DNA of 64,000 bases, from NCBI RefSeq assembly GCF_003600645.1, contig NZ_CP032482.1, positions 4,092,001 to 4,156,000 of the forward strand, in the 5' to 3' direction. The notes under the pieces were generated by a model, which was given only the letters and a program-made list of their open reading frames with translations, made no database searches and was not told where the DNA came from. Positions within the stretch are counted from its first letter, which is position 1. Each line of letters opens with the position of its first letter. Positions 9,812-20,132 of the stretch are shown here, one piece after another. The DNA is from Yersinia rochesterensis. Its GTDB lineage: Bacteria; Pseudomonadota; Gammaproteobacteria; Enterobacterales; Enterobacteriaceae. Made by a program: the position numbers and the translations under genes.

Positions 9812-10444
9812 ATGGTTCTCGGCAAGCCACAAACAGACCCGACTCTCGAATGGTTCCTGTCTCATTGCCATATCCACAAATATCCATCGAAAAGTACGCT
9901 AATTCACCAAGGTGAAAAAGCCGAAACGCTTTACTACATCGTGAAAGGCTCCGTTGCGGTGCTTATCAAAGATGAAGAAGGTAAAGAGATGATTCTCTCC
10001 TATTTAAACCAGGGAGATTTCATCGGCGAGCTTGGATTATTTGAAGAAGGCCAAGAACGTAGTGCTTGGGTTAGGGCAAAAACCGCCTGTGAAGTGGCTG
10101 AAATTTCTTACAAAAAATTCCGTCAGCTGATTCAGGTTAATCCAGATATCTTGATGCGCCTGTCGTCACAAATGGCGAATCGCTTACAGATAACATCTGA
10201 GAAAGTGGGTAACCTCGCCTTCCTGGATGTCACTGGGCGCATTGCACAAACGCTGCTTAATCTGGCAAAACAACCGGATGCCATGACCCACCCAGATGGG
10301 ATGCAGATAAAGATTACCCGCCAGGAAATTGGTCAAATAGTTGGCTGTTCCCGCGAAACTGTGGGGCGGATACTAAAAATGCTAGAAGATCAAAATCTGA
10401 TCTCCGCGCATGGTAAAACGATTGTCGTTTACGGCACTCGTTAA
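9812..10444 (+). CDS. crp: cAMP receptor protein CRP
   Basis: Global regulator that binds cAMP and activates catabolic promoters. It is 210 residues, the E. coli length. The cAMP pocket ([18 protein letters not shown], 71-88), the C-helix Thr-Ser pair and the recognition helix [11 protein letters not shown] (178-188) are intact. From memory it differs from E. coli CRP only at Asn123 and Ile127 (Met counted as 1), both in the dimer helix. AGGA lies 8 nt before the ATG. A strong terminator follows directly. Confidence 0.98.
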   Translation: MVLGKPQTDPTLEWFLSHCHIHKYPSKSTLIHQGEKAETLYYIVKGSVAVLIKDEEGKEMILSYLNQGDFIGELGLFEEGQERSAWVRAKTACEVAEISYKKFRQLIQVNPDILMRLSSQMANRLQITSEKVGNLAFLDVTGRIAQTLLNLAKQPDAMTHPDGMQIKITRQEIGQIVGCSRETVGRILKMLEDQNLISAHGKTIVVYGTR

Positions 10445-10452
10445 TTCCCTAT

Positions 10453-10487
10453 AAACTGGTGCCGATACCCTCGGCACCAGTTTTCTT
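10453..10487 (+). terminator. Terminator after crp
   Basis: A perfect 13-bp stem (AAACTGGTGCCGA with TCGGCACCAGTTT) encloses a 5-nt loop and is followed by TTTTCTTCT. It starts 9 bp after the crp stop and should act on the plus strand. Confidence 0.92.
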
Positions 10488-10488
10488 C

Positions 10489-10690
10489 TATACCCGTTAT
10501 ACTTCAAGCTGCATGTGTGTTGGCTGCTTTCACTACTCGGCCCGTCCATGGGCCTCGCCTCTGCGAGGCCGCTGCAAGCAGCGTTCAAATCTGCTCCCGG
10601 CAGATTTGTCACCCCAGTCACTTACTGGTCGTTGACCTTAAAGTAAATAGGCTCTTGGGGACTCGCTCAATTGCCGCCTTCTGGGTATAT
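10489..10690. repeat. ERIC repeat carrying a hairpin-array insertion
   Basis: ERIC ends in reverse orientation (tacttcaagctgcatgtg on the left, gccgccttctgggtata on the right) enclose about 75 bp of extra sequence. The insertion at about 10538-10607 reads as consecutive short hairpins: GGCCC/GGGCC, GCCTC/GAGGC, CTGC/GCAG and AAATCTGC/GCAGATTT. It lies between crp and yhfK. Confidence 0.88.
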
Positions 10691-10721
10691 GTTATGTAAT
10701 TAATAAATCTCTGGGGCCTAT

Positions 10722-12845
10722 ATGAATTGGCAACGGCTTATTTATCATCCTGAAGTCAATTATGCACTCCGCCAGACACTTGTTCTCTGCTTGCCGGCGG
10801 CATTGGGGTTCGCGATAGGCGAATTGCGGTTGGGGTTGATGTTCTCCCTGATACCCGCCTGCTGTAATATTGCAGCGCTAGATACCCCCCATCAACATTT
10901 CTTCCAGCGACTGATTGTCGGCGGGGCTATCTTTACTTTCAGTAGTTTTCTGACTCAACAACTACTGCTGTGGGATATTCCATTACCTGCGGTGATGCTT
11001 GGCTTGGCATTAATATTGGGTGTCAGTGGCGCTATCAGCCAGCTCAATGGCCGCCTGCTCCCCGCCGCACTTATCGCCGCTATTTTTAGCCTCAGCATGG
11101 TAGGCCGTACGCCTATCTGGCAAGCGCCATTGATGTGTGCCGTGGGGACTCTCTGGTATGGCCTATTTACCTGGCTATGGTTCCGGTTATGTAAAGACCA
11201 GCCGATCCGTGAGCCATTGAGTCAGCTTTATCATTTGTTGGCCGATTATTGTGATGCTAAATACAGTTTGTTGGGTCAACATGTGGCGCTAGAAAAGGCA
11301 ATACCGCCGTTGCTTGACCGGCAACAAGGTATAATGGACAAGATTAATCAGATTTATCAGCAATTTAACTTGATAGACAATGCCACTAAAAAAGAGCGGA
11401 AACGGCTATTGAACTTGTTTCAGATGGCGCTCGATTTACAGGAACACATCACCGCGGCAGTGAGTCAGTCAGAAAAAACGCAAGAGTTAATTGACCAAAG
11501 CCCGATAGAGAAAGTCCTTAAGCGCAATATGCAGGTTATCTCGACGCAAATGCGCACCATCGCCGATGATATTCTCTATCACCACCGAGCGAAAAATCAT
11601 TTCAGTGCAGATGATGCGCTGGTCGAACTGGAAGAGATTGCCCAGCAGCATCCGGATAACCCAGCGGCACAATTCTTCTATTACCATATCAGCCATGTTA
11701 CCCAAATCCTGAGCGACCAACGCCCGCAGTATGAACGCACTTTGATGTCCAGCCAGCTATCTCAGCCGTTCTGGCCAGCACTCACCAGCTATTTATCTTT
11801 TAAATCCAGTGCCTTGCGGAATGCCGCTCGCCTTGGCGTCACTTTGGCAGCCGGCAGTTACATCGGTACCTTGATTCATCTGCCTAAACCTTATTGGATT
11901 TTGCTCACCGTGATGCTGGTCACACAAAACGGCTATAACGCCACTAAAATTCGAATTCATCACCGCGCCCTTGGCACCCTGATTGGGCTGTTACTCGCGG
12001 CAGCTTTGCTGCATTTTCAAATGCCGGAAGGCACCACGCTAAACATTATGTTGCTTATCACCCTGGGGGCCTATCTGGTTCAACGCAAAAACTATGGCTG
12101 GTCGGTCATTCTCAGAACCATCACTACGGTCTATATCTTGCAGTTATTGACCGGCGAAGGTGCGGACTTTTTAATCCCGCGATTGTTAGATACGTTAATC
12201 GGCTGTGCATTGGCCTTTGCCAGTACATTGTGGCTATGGCCGCAGTGGCAAAGCGGTTTACTGCGTAAAAATGCGCATCAAACGCTGGAAAGTTATCAGA
12301 GAATCCTGCGCATCCTATTGAAACCTAATCCGAATATTGAGCAACTGTCGTTTGAGCGCATCCACGTGAACAAAGCCAGCAACGCCGTCCTCAGTTCACT
12401 GAAAGAAGCTATGCAGGAGCCGGGGTTCAACTCAGAATATCTGGCGGACATGCGTCTGTGGGCCACCCATAGCGAACTTATTGTCGGGAATATCAATGAG
12501 ATGACTATACTGACGCGGGCTTATCCATTGGCAGAGTCACCGGCAGAATCAGATAAACACCACATTCAGCTGACGGTTAGGTTGGCGGAAGAGTATTTAC
12601 AGCTCTGTGAAATGGCGATTCAACAATGTCAGCAACGGCTAGAGTCAGATACCCGTGAGGGGAATAACGATTTTGTTCAAATGCCAGATAGAGATACTGA
12701 TACGCAAATCTCTGAACTTGAACGTAATTTACGGCGTATTTTGTCTCATTTGAGTGTGATGCATACCGTTTCATCGCTGGCATGGCAGCAACAGCCGCAC
12801 CATGGTATTTGGCGTAGCCGGAAACTGCGGGGGACGGCATCGTAA
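10722..12845 (+). CDS. yhfK: FUSC-family inner membrane protein YhfK
   Basis: 707-residue membrane protein of the YccS/YhfK fusaric acid resistance-like family. Two clusters of membrane segments (about 14-155 and 370-500) are each followed by a soluble helical domain. The second cluster contains the family block PKPYWILLTVMLVTQNGYNATKIRI. The function is unproven; relatives form the inner-membrane part of aromatic acid efflux systems. GGGG precedes the ATG. It keeps the E. coli position between crp and argD. Its stop codon touches the argD terminator. Confidence 0.92.
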   Translation: MNWQRLIYHPEVNYALRQTLVLCLPAALGFAIGELRLGLMFSLIPACCNIAALDTPHQHFFQRLIVGGAIFTFSSFLTQQLLLWDIPLPAVMLGLALILGVSGAISQLNGRLLPAALIAAIFSLSMVGRTPIWQAPLMCAVGTLWYGLFTWLWFRLCKDQPIREPLSQLYHLLADYCDAKYSLLGQHVALEKAIPPLLDRQQGIMDKINQIYQQFNLIDNATKKERKRLLNLFQMALDLQEHITAAVSQSEKTQELIDQSPIEKVLKRNMQVISTQMRTIADDILYHHRAKNHFSADDALVELEEIAQQHPDNPAAQFFYYHISHVTQILSDQRPQYERTLMSSQLSQPFWPALTSYLSFKSSALRNAARLGVTLAAGSYIGTLIHLPKPYWILLTVMLVTQNGYNATKIRIHHRALGTLIGLLLAAALLHFQMPEGTTLNIMLLITLGAYLVQRKNYGWSVILRTITTVYILQLLTGEGADFLIPRLLDTLIGCALAFASTLWLWPQWQSGLLRKNAHQTLESYQRILRILLKPNPNIEQLSFERIHVNKASNAVLSSLKEAMQEPGFNSEYLADMRLWATHSELIVGNINEMTILTRAYPLAESPAESDKHHIQLTVRLAEEYLQLCEMAIQQCQQRLESDTREGNNDFVQMPDRDTDTQISELERNLRRILSHLSVMHTVSSLAWQQQPHHGIWRSRKLRGTAS

Positions 12846-12868
12846 AAAAGAGAGGCAAAAAACCTCTC
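12844..12868 (-). terminator. Terminator after argD
   Basis: GAGAGG (12850-12855) pairs with CCTCTC (12863-12868) around a 7-nt loop. Read on the minus strand it is followed by TTTTTT (12849-12844). It overlaps the yhfK stop codon on the plus strand. Confidence 0.85.
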
Positions 12869-12893
12869 CACAATCCGTTGACAAAAATACGAT

Positions 12894-14147
<1,254 letters not shown>

Positions 14148-14156
14148 TTACTGACG

Positions 14157-14195
14157 AGTGAAAATATAATCACAAAATATGCATAAAAAATCAAA
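14157..14195 (-). promoter_or_regulatory. Possible paired ARG boxes upstream of argD
   Basis: Two 18-bp imperfect palindromes (AGTGAAAATATAATCACA at 14157-14174 and a weaker copy at 14178-14195) are separated by 3 bp, the spacing of ArgR sites. They fall in the argD promoter interval, so arginine repression is likely. The second box is a poor match. Confidence 0.5.
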
Positions 14196-14243
14196 ATCAA
14201 GCAAACAAAAAATTAACCAATAGAGAAAGTGCAATTCAAGCAA

Positions 14244-14819
14244 TTAATTTTTAAGGAAATTATCCAATAATTGATGGCCTTGTTCGCTGAGGATACTTTC
14301 CGGATGGAACTGCACGCCCTCCAGTGGCAAAGTGCGATGGCGGATGCCCATAATCTCATCCATCACGCCGTTTCGTTCAGTCCATGCGGTCAGCTCAAAA
14401 CAATCAGGTAGAGAGTCAGTAGCAATCACTAAAGAGTGGTAGCGGGTCACAGTAAGCGGTTGATTAAGCCCACGAAAGACACCCTGACCATTATGGCGAA
14501 TTGCTGTGGTTTTACCGTGCATCACTTGCCGCGCCCGCACGATACGTGCGCCAAAAGCCTGCCCAAGCGCCTGATGGCCCAGACAGACGCCCAATATGGG
14601 CAATTTACCGGCAAAATGACGGATCGCGGCCACAGAAATCCCGGCCTCATTGGGGGTGCAGGGGCCGGGCGAAATCACCAAATGGGATGGTGATAATCTT
14701 TCAATATCAGCTAGTTGTACTTCATCATTACGTTTAACAACCACTTCCGCGCCCAGCTCACAAAAATACTGGTAAAGGTTGTAGGTAAACGAATCGTAAT
14801 TATCGATCAATAACAGCAT
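14244..14819 (-). CDS. pabA: Aminodeoxychorismate synthase glutaminase PabA
   Basis: Class I glutamine amidotransferase subunit that supplies ammonia to PabB for 4-amino-4-deoxychorismate, the precursor of p-aminobenzoate and folate. At 191 residues it matches the family. The catalytic Cys79 is in LGVCLGHQ and the His-Glu pair is in VQFHPESI near the C-terminus. It starts 15 bp after the Abi-like gene on the same strand, so the two are probably co-transcribed, replacing the fic-pabA pairing of E. coli. Confidence 0.96.
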   Translation of the reverse strand: MLLLIDNYDSFTYNLYQYFCELGAEVVVKRNDEVQLADIERLSPSHLVISPGPCTPNEAGISVAAIRHFAGKLPILGVCLGHQALGQAFGARIVRARQVMHGKTTAIRHNGQGVFRGLNQPLTVTRYHSLVIATDSLPDCFELTAWTERNGVMDEIMGIRHRTLPLEGVQFHPESILSEQGHQLLDNFLKN

Positions 14820-14834
14820 ATTTAACCTAACTGA

Positions 14835-15884
14835 CTAAGTTGGTAGATTGTAATGCACTTTGGTGGCAATAAAAGAGTCATCAAATCTTGTAGGGATAAA
14901 GGTCACCAGTTCCCCTACTTTTAACTGAGCAAGTCCCACCAAGATGGCCTTATCTCTTTTATCTATAAAAAATTGCCCAGCATAATTACCATCAACAGCT
15001 TTTATTGATACTAAATCGCCCTGAATTGATGATATTGCGCCACGTATACATTCACTAAATTGTGCATGAGTATGCCAGTTTTTAATATTGAGTTGAGGAA
15101 TTTCATGGACTCCCGCCGCGAGATTTTTATACTCTGCAACACATTGGATAGAACAAAGTGCAGTCAATGACGCATGACTATTCACCAAAGTAATGGCTTT
15201 GAGATTTGAAGGGTTGATTGCTTCAATCAATATCAAACACTCATTATAAAAATTGATGACTTTATTCAAGTATGCGGGTGTGCCATAAAGACTTTTTGAG
15301 TACCAGACTGGCTCATGATGAGCAATTCTATTCCGTAATCGGTTAACATTTCTTAGAATATTAATCAGTTGCGGGTGCTTCATTTTTCTACCGGGGAATG
15401 CATGGTAAAGTAAGTCCGGCCACAGTCGTAAAGATTGATCGGCATTTATATCATGGGACTGACACAAATGGCTCCATACCCCAAAGGTTAATTCTGGTAT
15501 TAAATTATCCGCAGTGAGCTCTATTCCCCTCTTTTCCAACTTATTTGCTGCCGATACTATTGCAACCTTGGTATCTTTATATTGATTATCGGTGGCTGAA
15601 TCATAGAAATTCTTAAGCCACATAGGGTCGAATGCAGCATCAATTTCAGCCGCATTCTTACCCTGTTGCTTTAGGCGTTCTCTGAATAAGGATTCATAGC
15701 CCGAACAGAGGCCATTGCGAAGAGAGACTTCCAGTATTTGTAGTACAGGCAACAGTTCGGCGCATACTCGCTTATTCCAGATATACATACCGAGACATTC
15801 CGATATATCAGTTGTTTCAAAACAACGCTCATATGTCGCAATACGTTTTCCTGATATTGACTCAATAATACGTTCAACTGACAT
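14835..15884 (-). CDS. Abi-like HEPN-domain protein
   Basis: About 349 residues from ATG 15884 (MSVERIIESISGKR); a GTG at 15926 would add 14 residues but has no ribosome binding site. The layout is that of abortive-infection Abi-like proteins: an N-terminal helical part with LEVSLRNGL, then VNRLRNRIAHHEPVW near residues 180-194. The latter holds the R-x4-H motif of HEPN ribonucleases. The last 70 residues or so look like a separate beta-rich domain with a cold-shock/OB-like rhythm (VGELVTFIPTRF). It probably acts as an RNA-targeting defence or toxin protein. It sits tightly upstream of pabA where E. coli has yhfG-fic. Confidence 0.75.
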   Translation of the reverse strand: MSVERIIESISGKRIATYERCFETTDISECLGMYIWNKRVCAELLPVLQILEVSLRNGLCSGYESLFRERLKQQGKNAAEIDAAFDPMWLKNFYDSATDNQYKDTKVAIVSAANKLEKRGIELTADNLIPELTFGVWSHLCQSHDINADQSLRLWPDLLYHAFPGRKMKHPQLINILRNVNRLRNRIAHHEPVWYSKSLYGTPAYLNKVINFYNECLILIEAINPSNLKAITLVNSHASLTALCSIQCVAEYKNLAAGVHEIPQLNIKNWHTHAQFSECIRGAISSIQGDLVSIKAVDGNYAGQFFIDKRDKAILVGLAQLKVGELVTFIPTRFDDSFIATKVHYNLPT

Positions 15885-16012
15885 ACATAATATCCAGTAA
15901 TATATTTTGTTAACGTTAATCTCCACAGCGCTACATTTAAAGATTTATTATTGGTTCCTCAGAACTGACTCGCAACAATACCCTGACTAAGGTAACAACT
16001 TGACAGCACCTA

Positions 16013-16041
16013 TTGACTCTGTAATTTACGCGCTATATAGT
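16013..16041 (+). promoter_or_regulatory. Sigma-70 promoter of a possible small RNA
   Basis: TTGACT (16013-16018), a 17-bp spacer and TATAGT (16036-16041). It reads toward a stem-loop terminator at 16125-16157 with no coding frame between, so the transcript would be about 110 nt. TTGACA 13 bp upstream is a second possible -35. Confidence 0.65.
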
Positions 16042-16047
16042 CCCTCT

Positions 16048-16157
16048 CGTACCAATGAACCAAGGTACAACTTGATAGGCACATAGGGTAGGAAACTATG
16101 CCTTTGTAGCCGACAGATATTCGGGATAACCCGCCTTAATGGCGGGTTATCTCGTTT
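16048..16157 (+). ncRNA. Candidate small RNA, family not recognised
   Basis: A well-spaced promoter and an intrinsic terminator bracket about 110 nt that lack an open frame with a start signal. Inside, GTACC/GGTAC closes a small stem near 16049-16068, and GGCA-CATAG with CTATGCC can form a bulged stem near 16078-16102. It lies in the gap between the divergent Abi-like gene and the HerA-like gene. It does not resemble 4.5S, Spot 42, RprA, GcvB or a riboswitch class I know. Expression is not shown. Confidence 0.5.
16125..16157 (+). terminator. Intrinsic terminator of the candidate small RNA
   Basis: A perfect 11-bp stem, GATAACCCGCC with GGCGGGTTATC, encloses a TTAAT loop and is followed by TCGTTTTA on the plus strand. 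The minus strand has no T-run after the stem, so it serves a rightward transcript. Confidence 0.8.
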
Positions 16158-16182
16158 TAGAGACTAGGTCATTGCAGTGTTT

Positions 16183-17694
16183 TTAACGCTTGCGCCCACC
16201 AGTAATTGACCCCAAAACACCACGCAAAATTTGTCGGCCCAGATCGCGCGCCATACTTTTGGCGGCAGTCTGGACAATACCATCGCGCTTGCCGCCACGC
16301 GGCCCGGTAGAGCCAAACAGCAAATCATTCAGCCCATCCATCAAACCGCCGCCGTGAGCATCTGGTTGCTGAGGTGCCGCCTCCCTACCCGAAGCCGCAT
16401 CCCCCAAGGTTGAGGAGCCACCGGCAGACAATTTCTCATAAGCTGACTCGCGATCCACCATCTCTTCATAGCGGCCATATAGCGGCGAATGATTAATGGC
16501 GTGATTACGTGCAGTGGCATCCAGCGCGCCCATTTTGGATTGTGGGGCAATCACCATGGCACGCTCAACAATATTGGGCCGCCCTTTCTCATCAAGGAAA
16601 GAAATAAGTGCCTCGCCGACACCCAGCTCAGTAATCGCCTGTTCAGCACTGAATGCCGGGTTCGCGCGCATGGTTTGCGCAGCGGATTTCACCGCCTTTT
16701 GATCCCGTGGAGTAAAAGCACGCAAAGCATGCTGCACACGGTTACCCAATTGGCCGAGGATTTTATCGGGAACATCCAATGGATTTTGTGTCACAAAATA
16801 GATGCCGACCCCTTTTGAGCGAATCAACCGCACCACTTGTTCAACTTTATCCACCAGCGCCGCCGGGGCATCAGTGAATAATAAATGGGCTTCATCAAAG
16901 AAAAAAACCAATTTTGGTTTATCGACATCACCGACTTCCGGCAGTTGCTCGAACAGTTCGGCTAACAACCACAGCAGGAAAATGGCATAGAGTTTAGGTT
17001 GATTAATCAGCCGATCAGCGGCCAATAGATTGATAACACCTTGCCCATTACTGTCAGTTCGCATCAAATCGTGAATATCCAGCATCGGCTCACCAAAAAA
17101 TTGATTAGCACCCTGCTGTTCTAAGGTCAGTAAACCGCGCTGGATAGCGCCTACCGAGGCGGGCGTAATATTGCCGTATTGGGTGCGGAACTGCTTGGCA
17201 TTGTCGCCAACGAATTGCACGATGGCGCGCAAATCTTTCATGTCTAACAGCAGCAAATTATTGTCGTCGGCAATTTTAAACACTAATTGCAGTACGCCAC
17301 TTTGCACTTCATTGAGATCAAGCAGACGCCCCAGTAGCAGCGGGCCAAGATCAGAAATGGTGGCCCGGATGGGATGGCCTTTTTCAGCGAAAATATCCCA
17401 AGGTACAATCGGGCAAGCTTGGGGTTGCCAGTCAGTGACGCCAATTGCCGTCAGTCTTGCTTGCAGTTTTTCTGATTCAATACCTTCCGCGCCAATACCG
17501 GATAAATCGCCTTTCACATCGGCCAGAAATACCGGTACGCCAATACGGGAAAACTGCTCAGCCATTTTTTGTAATGTGACCGTTTTACCGGTACCGGTCG
17601 CGCCGGTAATCAGCCCATGACGGTTTGCCAATGCCGATAAAATCACTAAATCCTGTGCTGGCTGCGCCTTCGCGATAAGCAATGCTTCACTCAT
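16183..17694 (-). CDS. yjgR: HerA-like ATPase of the DUF853/YjgR family
   Basis: 503 residues from ATG 17694 (MSEALLIAK), with AAAGG just upstream. Walker A is GATGTGKT near 33-40 and Walker B is the VFFFDEAH block near residue 265. Arginine-finger regions typical of HerA/FtsK-like hexameric ATPases follow. The C-terminus is a glycine- and basic-rich linker (GPRGGKRDG) ending in a short helix. The function is unknown; relatives include DNA-pumping ATPases. It stands alone between the candidate small RNA and ppiA. Confidence 0.88.
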   Translation of the reverse strand: MSEALLIAKAQPAQDLVILSALANRHGLITGATGTGKTVTLQKMAEQFSRIGVPVFLADVKGDLSGIGAEGIESEKLQARLTAIGVTDWQPQACPIVPWDIFAEKGHPIRATISDLGPLLLGRLLDLNEVQSGVLQLVFKIADDNNLLLLDMKDLRAIVQFVGDNAKQFRTQYGNITPASVGAIQRGLLTLEQQGANQFFGEPMLDIHDLMRTDSNGQGVINLLAADRLINQPKLYAIFLLWLLAELFEQLPEVGDVDKPKLVFFFDEAHLLFTDAPAALVDKVEQVVRLIRSKGVGIYFVTQNPLDVPDKILGQLGNRVQHALRAFTPRDQKAVKSAAQTMRANPAFSAEQAITELGVGEALISFLDEKGRPNIVERAMVIAPQSKMGALDATARNHAINHSPLYGRYEEMVDRESAYEKLSAGGSSTLGDAASGREAAPQQPDAHGGGLMDGLNDLLFGSTGPRGGKRDGIVQTAAKSMARDLGRQILRGVLGSITGGRKR

Positions 17695-17773
17695 GAACCT
17701 TTCCCCCAAGCTAAGACAGATAATTGATTATATGCAACCTGTTGATTAATTTCTGATGGGATGGGATTTTTAG

Positions 17774-17807
17774 GAGATAAACCAGCTTTCGGGGATGAAA
17801 GCTGGTT
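17774..17807 (-). terminator. Terminator after ppiA
   Basis: A perfect 11-bp stem, AACCAGCTTTC with GAAAGCTGGTT, encloses a 6-nt loop. On the minus strand it starts 8 bp after the ppiA stop and is followed by TATCTCC, a weak T-tract. Confidence 0.75.
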
Positions 17808-17814
17808 GCAGCAA

Positions 17815-18384
17815 TTAAGGTAAAACTTTCGCCGACAGAATGGTGATAGGTTTCACTGGCACATTCTGATACGGGCCAACGTTTTCAGTCTGAACCTGGG
17901 AGATTTTCTCTACCACATCCATCCCCTTAACCACTTTACCGAACACGGCATAGCCAAAATCGCGCTGGCCGTGATCGAGGAAAGCATTGTCTGCCACGTT
18001 GAGGAAGAACTGGCTGGTGGCGCTGTCTTTATCTGCGGTGCGGGCCATGGAGATAGTGCCACGCAGGTTACGCAAGCCGTTATCCGCTTCATTTTTGATG
18101 GGGGTTTTAGCCGTTTTTTGTTTGAAATCGGCTGTAAAACCTCCGCCCTGAATCATAAAACCGGGGATAACGCGGTGGAATATGGTGTTGTTGTAATAGC
18201 CGTTGTTGACATAATCAACGAAATTCTGCGTTGAAACCGGTGCCTTCTGGCTATTGAGTTCCAACTCAATATTCCCAACCGACGTCGTTAACAACACATG
18301 AGGTTCACCGGCAGCCAAAGCAGCGGGTGCCACGGCGCTTAGAGAGCAAAGTGCGATGAAGGTCACTAAAGTACGTTTAAACAT
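17815..18384 (-). CDS. ppiA: Periplasmic peptidyl-prolyl isomerase A
   Basis: Cyclophilin that speeds proline isomerisation in periplasmic proteins. It is 189 residues from ATG 18384 (MFKRTLVTF), preceded by AAAGGAA. A signal peptide ([17 protein letters not shown]) is followed by the cyclophilin core with [13 protein letters not shown] and [10 protein letters not shown], which hold the active-site Arg, Phe, Met and Gln. A longer frame from 18414 adds ten polar residues before the signal. Its own terminator lies downstream. Confidence 0.96.
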   Translation of the reverse strand: MFKRTLVTFIALCSLSAVAPAALAAGEPHVLLTTSVGNIELELNSQKAPVSTQNFVDYVNNGYYNNTIFHRVIPGFMIQGGGFTADFKQKTAKTPIKNEADNGLRNLRGTISMARTADKDSATSQFFLNVADNAFLDHGQRDFGYAVFGKVVKGMDVVEKISQVQTENVGPYQNVPVKPITILSAKVLP

Positions 18385-18738
18385 TAACGGTTCCTTTCTG
18401 TGGGATGCGAACAACGGAAAAACGCTTTGATTCTAAAGACCTGACCCACGCAATGCCACCCATTTACGGTTATTTATGTTACAGAATGCGCATTTTCGCT
18501 GAAAACTCACCGCATCAGCAGTGAAATAGCGTAATGGCGATTAATTAATCATATTAACCCCTCTACCAAATCCTAGCCGACAGTGAAATTCTGTAACCGG
18601 GATCACGTCTTGCTTATTTTCTTACTCTCAAACTGCCATTTTTGCGAGCAGCATCCCATTTTGTTTTTGGTTAATCGTTAGTCTTTCCTCTCAAATGAGA
18701 GCGCTCTCATTTCTAATTTATTCATTTGGAGGCCAAAT
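18385..18738. promoter_or_regulatory. Divergent ppiA / phospho-glycosidase intergenic region
   Basis: 354 bp with no gene. It must hold the promoters of ppiA (minus) and the GH4 gene (plus). The only clear site is the 20-bp palindrome at 18693-18712. Confidence 0.6.
18693..18712. promoter_or_regulatory. Palindromic LacI-type operator before the GH4 gene
   Basis: A 20-bp perfect palindrome with a central GAGAGC|GCTCTC flanked by AAAT and ATTT. A central CG step inside a 14-20 bp palindrome is typical of LacI/GalR operators. It lies 26 bp before the GH4 start codon, where a bound repressor would block transcription. The LacI-type gene at 20133 is the likely partner. Confidence 0.8.
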
Positions 18739-20052
18739 ATGAAAACCTTTAAAATTACCATTATTGGTGGCGGCAGTAGCTATACCCCAGAATTAGTTGA
18801 TGGATTAATTCAGCGGATTGACCAGTTACCGGTCACGGAACTGGCGCTGGCTGACGTCGAGTTAGGCCGTCAAAAAGTGGAAATTATTGCTGCACTGACC
18901 CGCAGAATGCTGGATCGCCACGGGCTGGAGCGCGTGAAAGTTAGTGTTCACTTCTCCCTGGATACCGCAATCGAAGGTGCCAGTTTTGTTCTGACACAAT
19001 TCCGGGTTGGCCAACTCCCAGCACGGGCAGCAGATGAGCGCTTGGGTCTGAAATATAACTTGCTCGGGCAGGAGACGACTGGCGTCGGCGGTTTTGCCAA
19101 AGCGCTACGCACTATTCCGGTAATGCTGGATATTGCGGCTAAAGTTGAGAAACTGGCACCAGATGCTTGGATAATTAATTTTACTAACCCCGCCGGTATC
19201 GTCACCGAAGCGGTAACCCGCTATAGCAAAGCGAAAATTATTGGCCTGTGTAATGTTCCAATCAGCATGCACCACATGATTGCAAAACTACTGGATGCGC
19301 CTTATGAAGATATCCAACTGCGCTTCGCCGGGCTTAATCATATGGTGTGGGTGCATGAAGTATTGCAGCAGGGTAAAAATGTCACCGCAGATGTGCTGAA
19401 CATGCTGTGTGACGGCGCTTCACTGACCATGAACAACATCAAGGAAGCACCATGGCCGCCGGAATTTCTGCGGGCAATGGGCGCAATTCCTTGCCCATAT
19501 CATCGCTATTTCTACCAGACTCAAGATATGCTGGCAGAAGAGCAGGCCGCTGCCGCTGAACGTGGTACCCGCGCAGAGCAGGTGATGCAGGTAGAAAAAG
19601 AGTTATTTGATCTGTACGCTGACCCCCATCTGGACAGCAAACCGGAGCAATTGAGTTTCCGGGGCGGATCATTTTATTCTGAAGTAGCACTGGAACTTAT
19701 TCGTGCAATTCATAATAATTTAGGAACGCAACTTGTAGTGAATACCACAAACCGTGGTGCGATTCGTGGCTTGTCTGATGGTTCCGTGGTAGAAACCAAC
19801 TGTATTGTTGATGCACAAGGTGCTCATCCGCTCACTTTCGGGCCTTTGCCGGTGTCAATGCACGGGCTAACTCAGCAAGTCAAAGCCTATGAGCGCCTGA
19901 CGATTGAAGCGGCAGTTCACGGTGATCGCCGCAGTGCTCTGCTGGCATTAGTGACCAATCCGCTGATTGGCAACGCCAGCATTGCTCAGCCACTGCTGGA
20001 AGAGGTTTTACAGGTCAATAAACCTTACTTGCCGCAGTTCGCAGATTTGTAA
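18739..20052 (+). CDS. Family 4 glycosidase (6-phospho-beta-glucosidase-like)
   Basis: 437-residue GH4 enzyme that would cleave a phosphorylated disaccharide by an NAD- and Mn-dependent oxidation-elimination route. The Rossmann motif GGGSSYTP is at 10-17. GQETTG is at 110-115, Asn150 is in NFTNPAG, and the metal-binding Cys171 and His201 lie in GLCNVP and GLNHMVW. GGAGG precedes the ATG. No PTS permease gene is adjacent, so the substrate must be imported by a system encoded elsewhere. The exact sugar (cellobiose, chitobiose or similar) cannot be told. Confidence 0.9.
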   Translation: MKTFKITIIGGGSSYTPELVDGLIQRIDQLPVTELALADVELGRQKVEIIAALTRRMLDRHGLERVKVSVHFSLDTAIEGASFVLTQFRVGQLPARAADERLGLKYNLLGQETTGVGGFAKALRTIPVMLDIAAKVEKLAPDAWIINFTNPAGIVTEAVTRYSKAKIIGLCNVPISMHHMIAKLLDAPYEDIQLRFAGLNHMVWVHEVLQQGKNVTADVLNMLCDGASLTMNNIKEAPWPPEFLRAMGAIPCPYHRYFYQTQDMLAEEQAAAAERGTRAEQVMQVEKELFDLYADPHLDSKPEQLSFRGGSFYSEVALELIRAIHNNLGTQLVVNTTNRGAIRGLSDGSVVETNCIVDAQGAHPLTFGPLPVSMHGLTQQVKAYERLTIEAAVHGDRRSALLALVTNPLIGNASIAQPLLEEVLQVNKPYLPQFADL

Positions 20053-20132
20053 CATTAACTCATTTTATTACCCACAGTAATTGGAGTTGCAGTTCCCCCT
20101 GCAACTTCAAATATGAAAGGGACTGGAGCAAG

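Noticed and set aside
16048..16157. Riboswitch or tRNA-like RNA
   Set aside because: No match to conserved cores of the classes I know, and no gene lies downstream on that strand for it to control.
20089..20110. AGTTGCAG/CTGCAACT hairpin between the GH4 gene and the LacI-type gene as a terminator
   Set aside because: No T-run follows and the downstream gene is on the same strand; it may only lower read-through.
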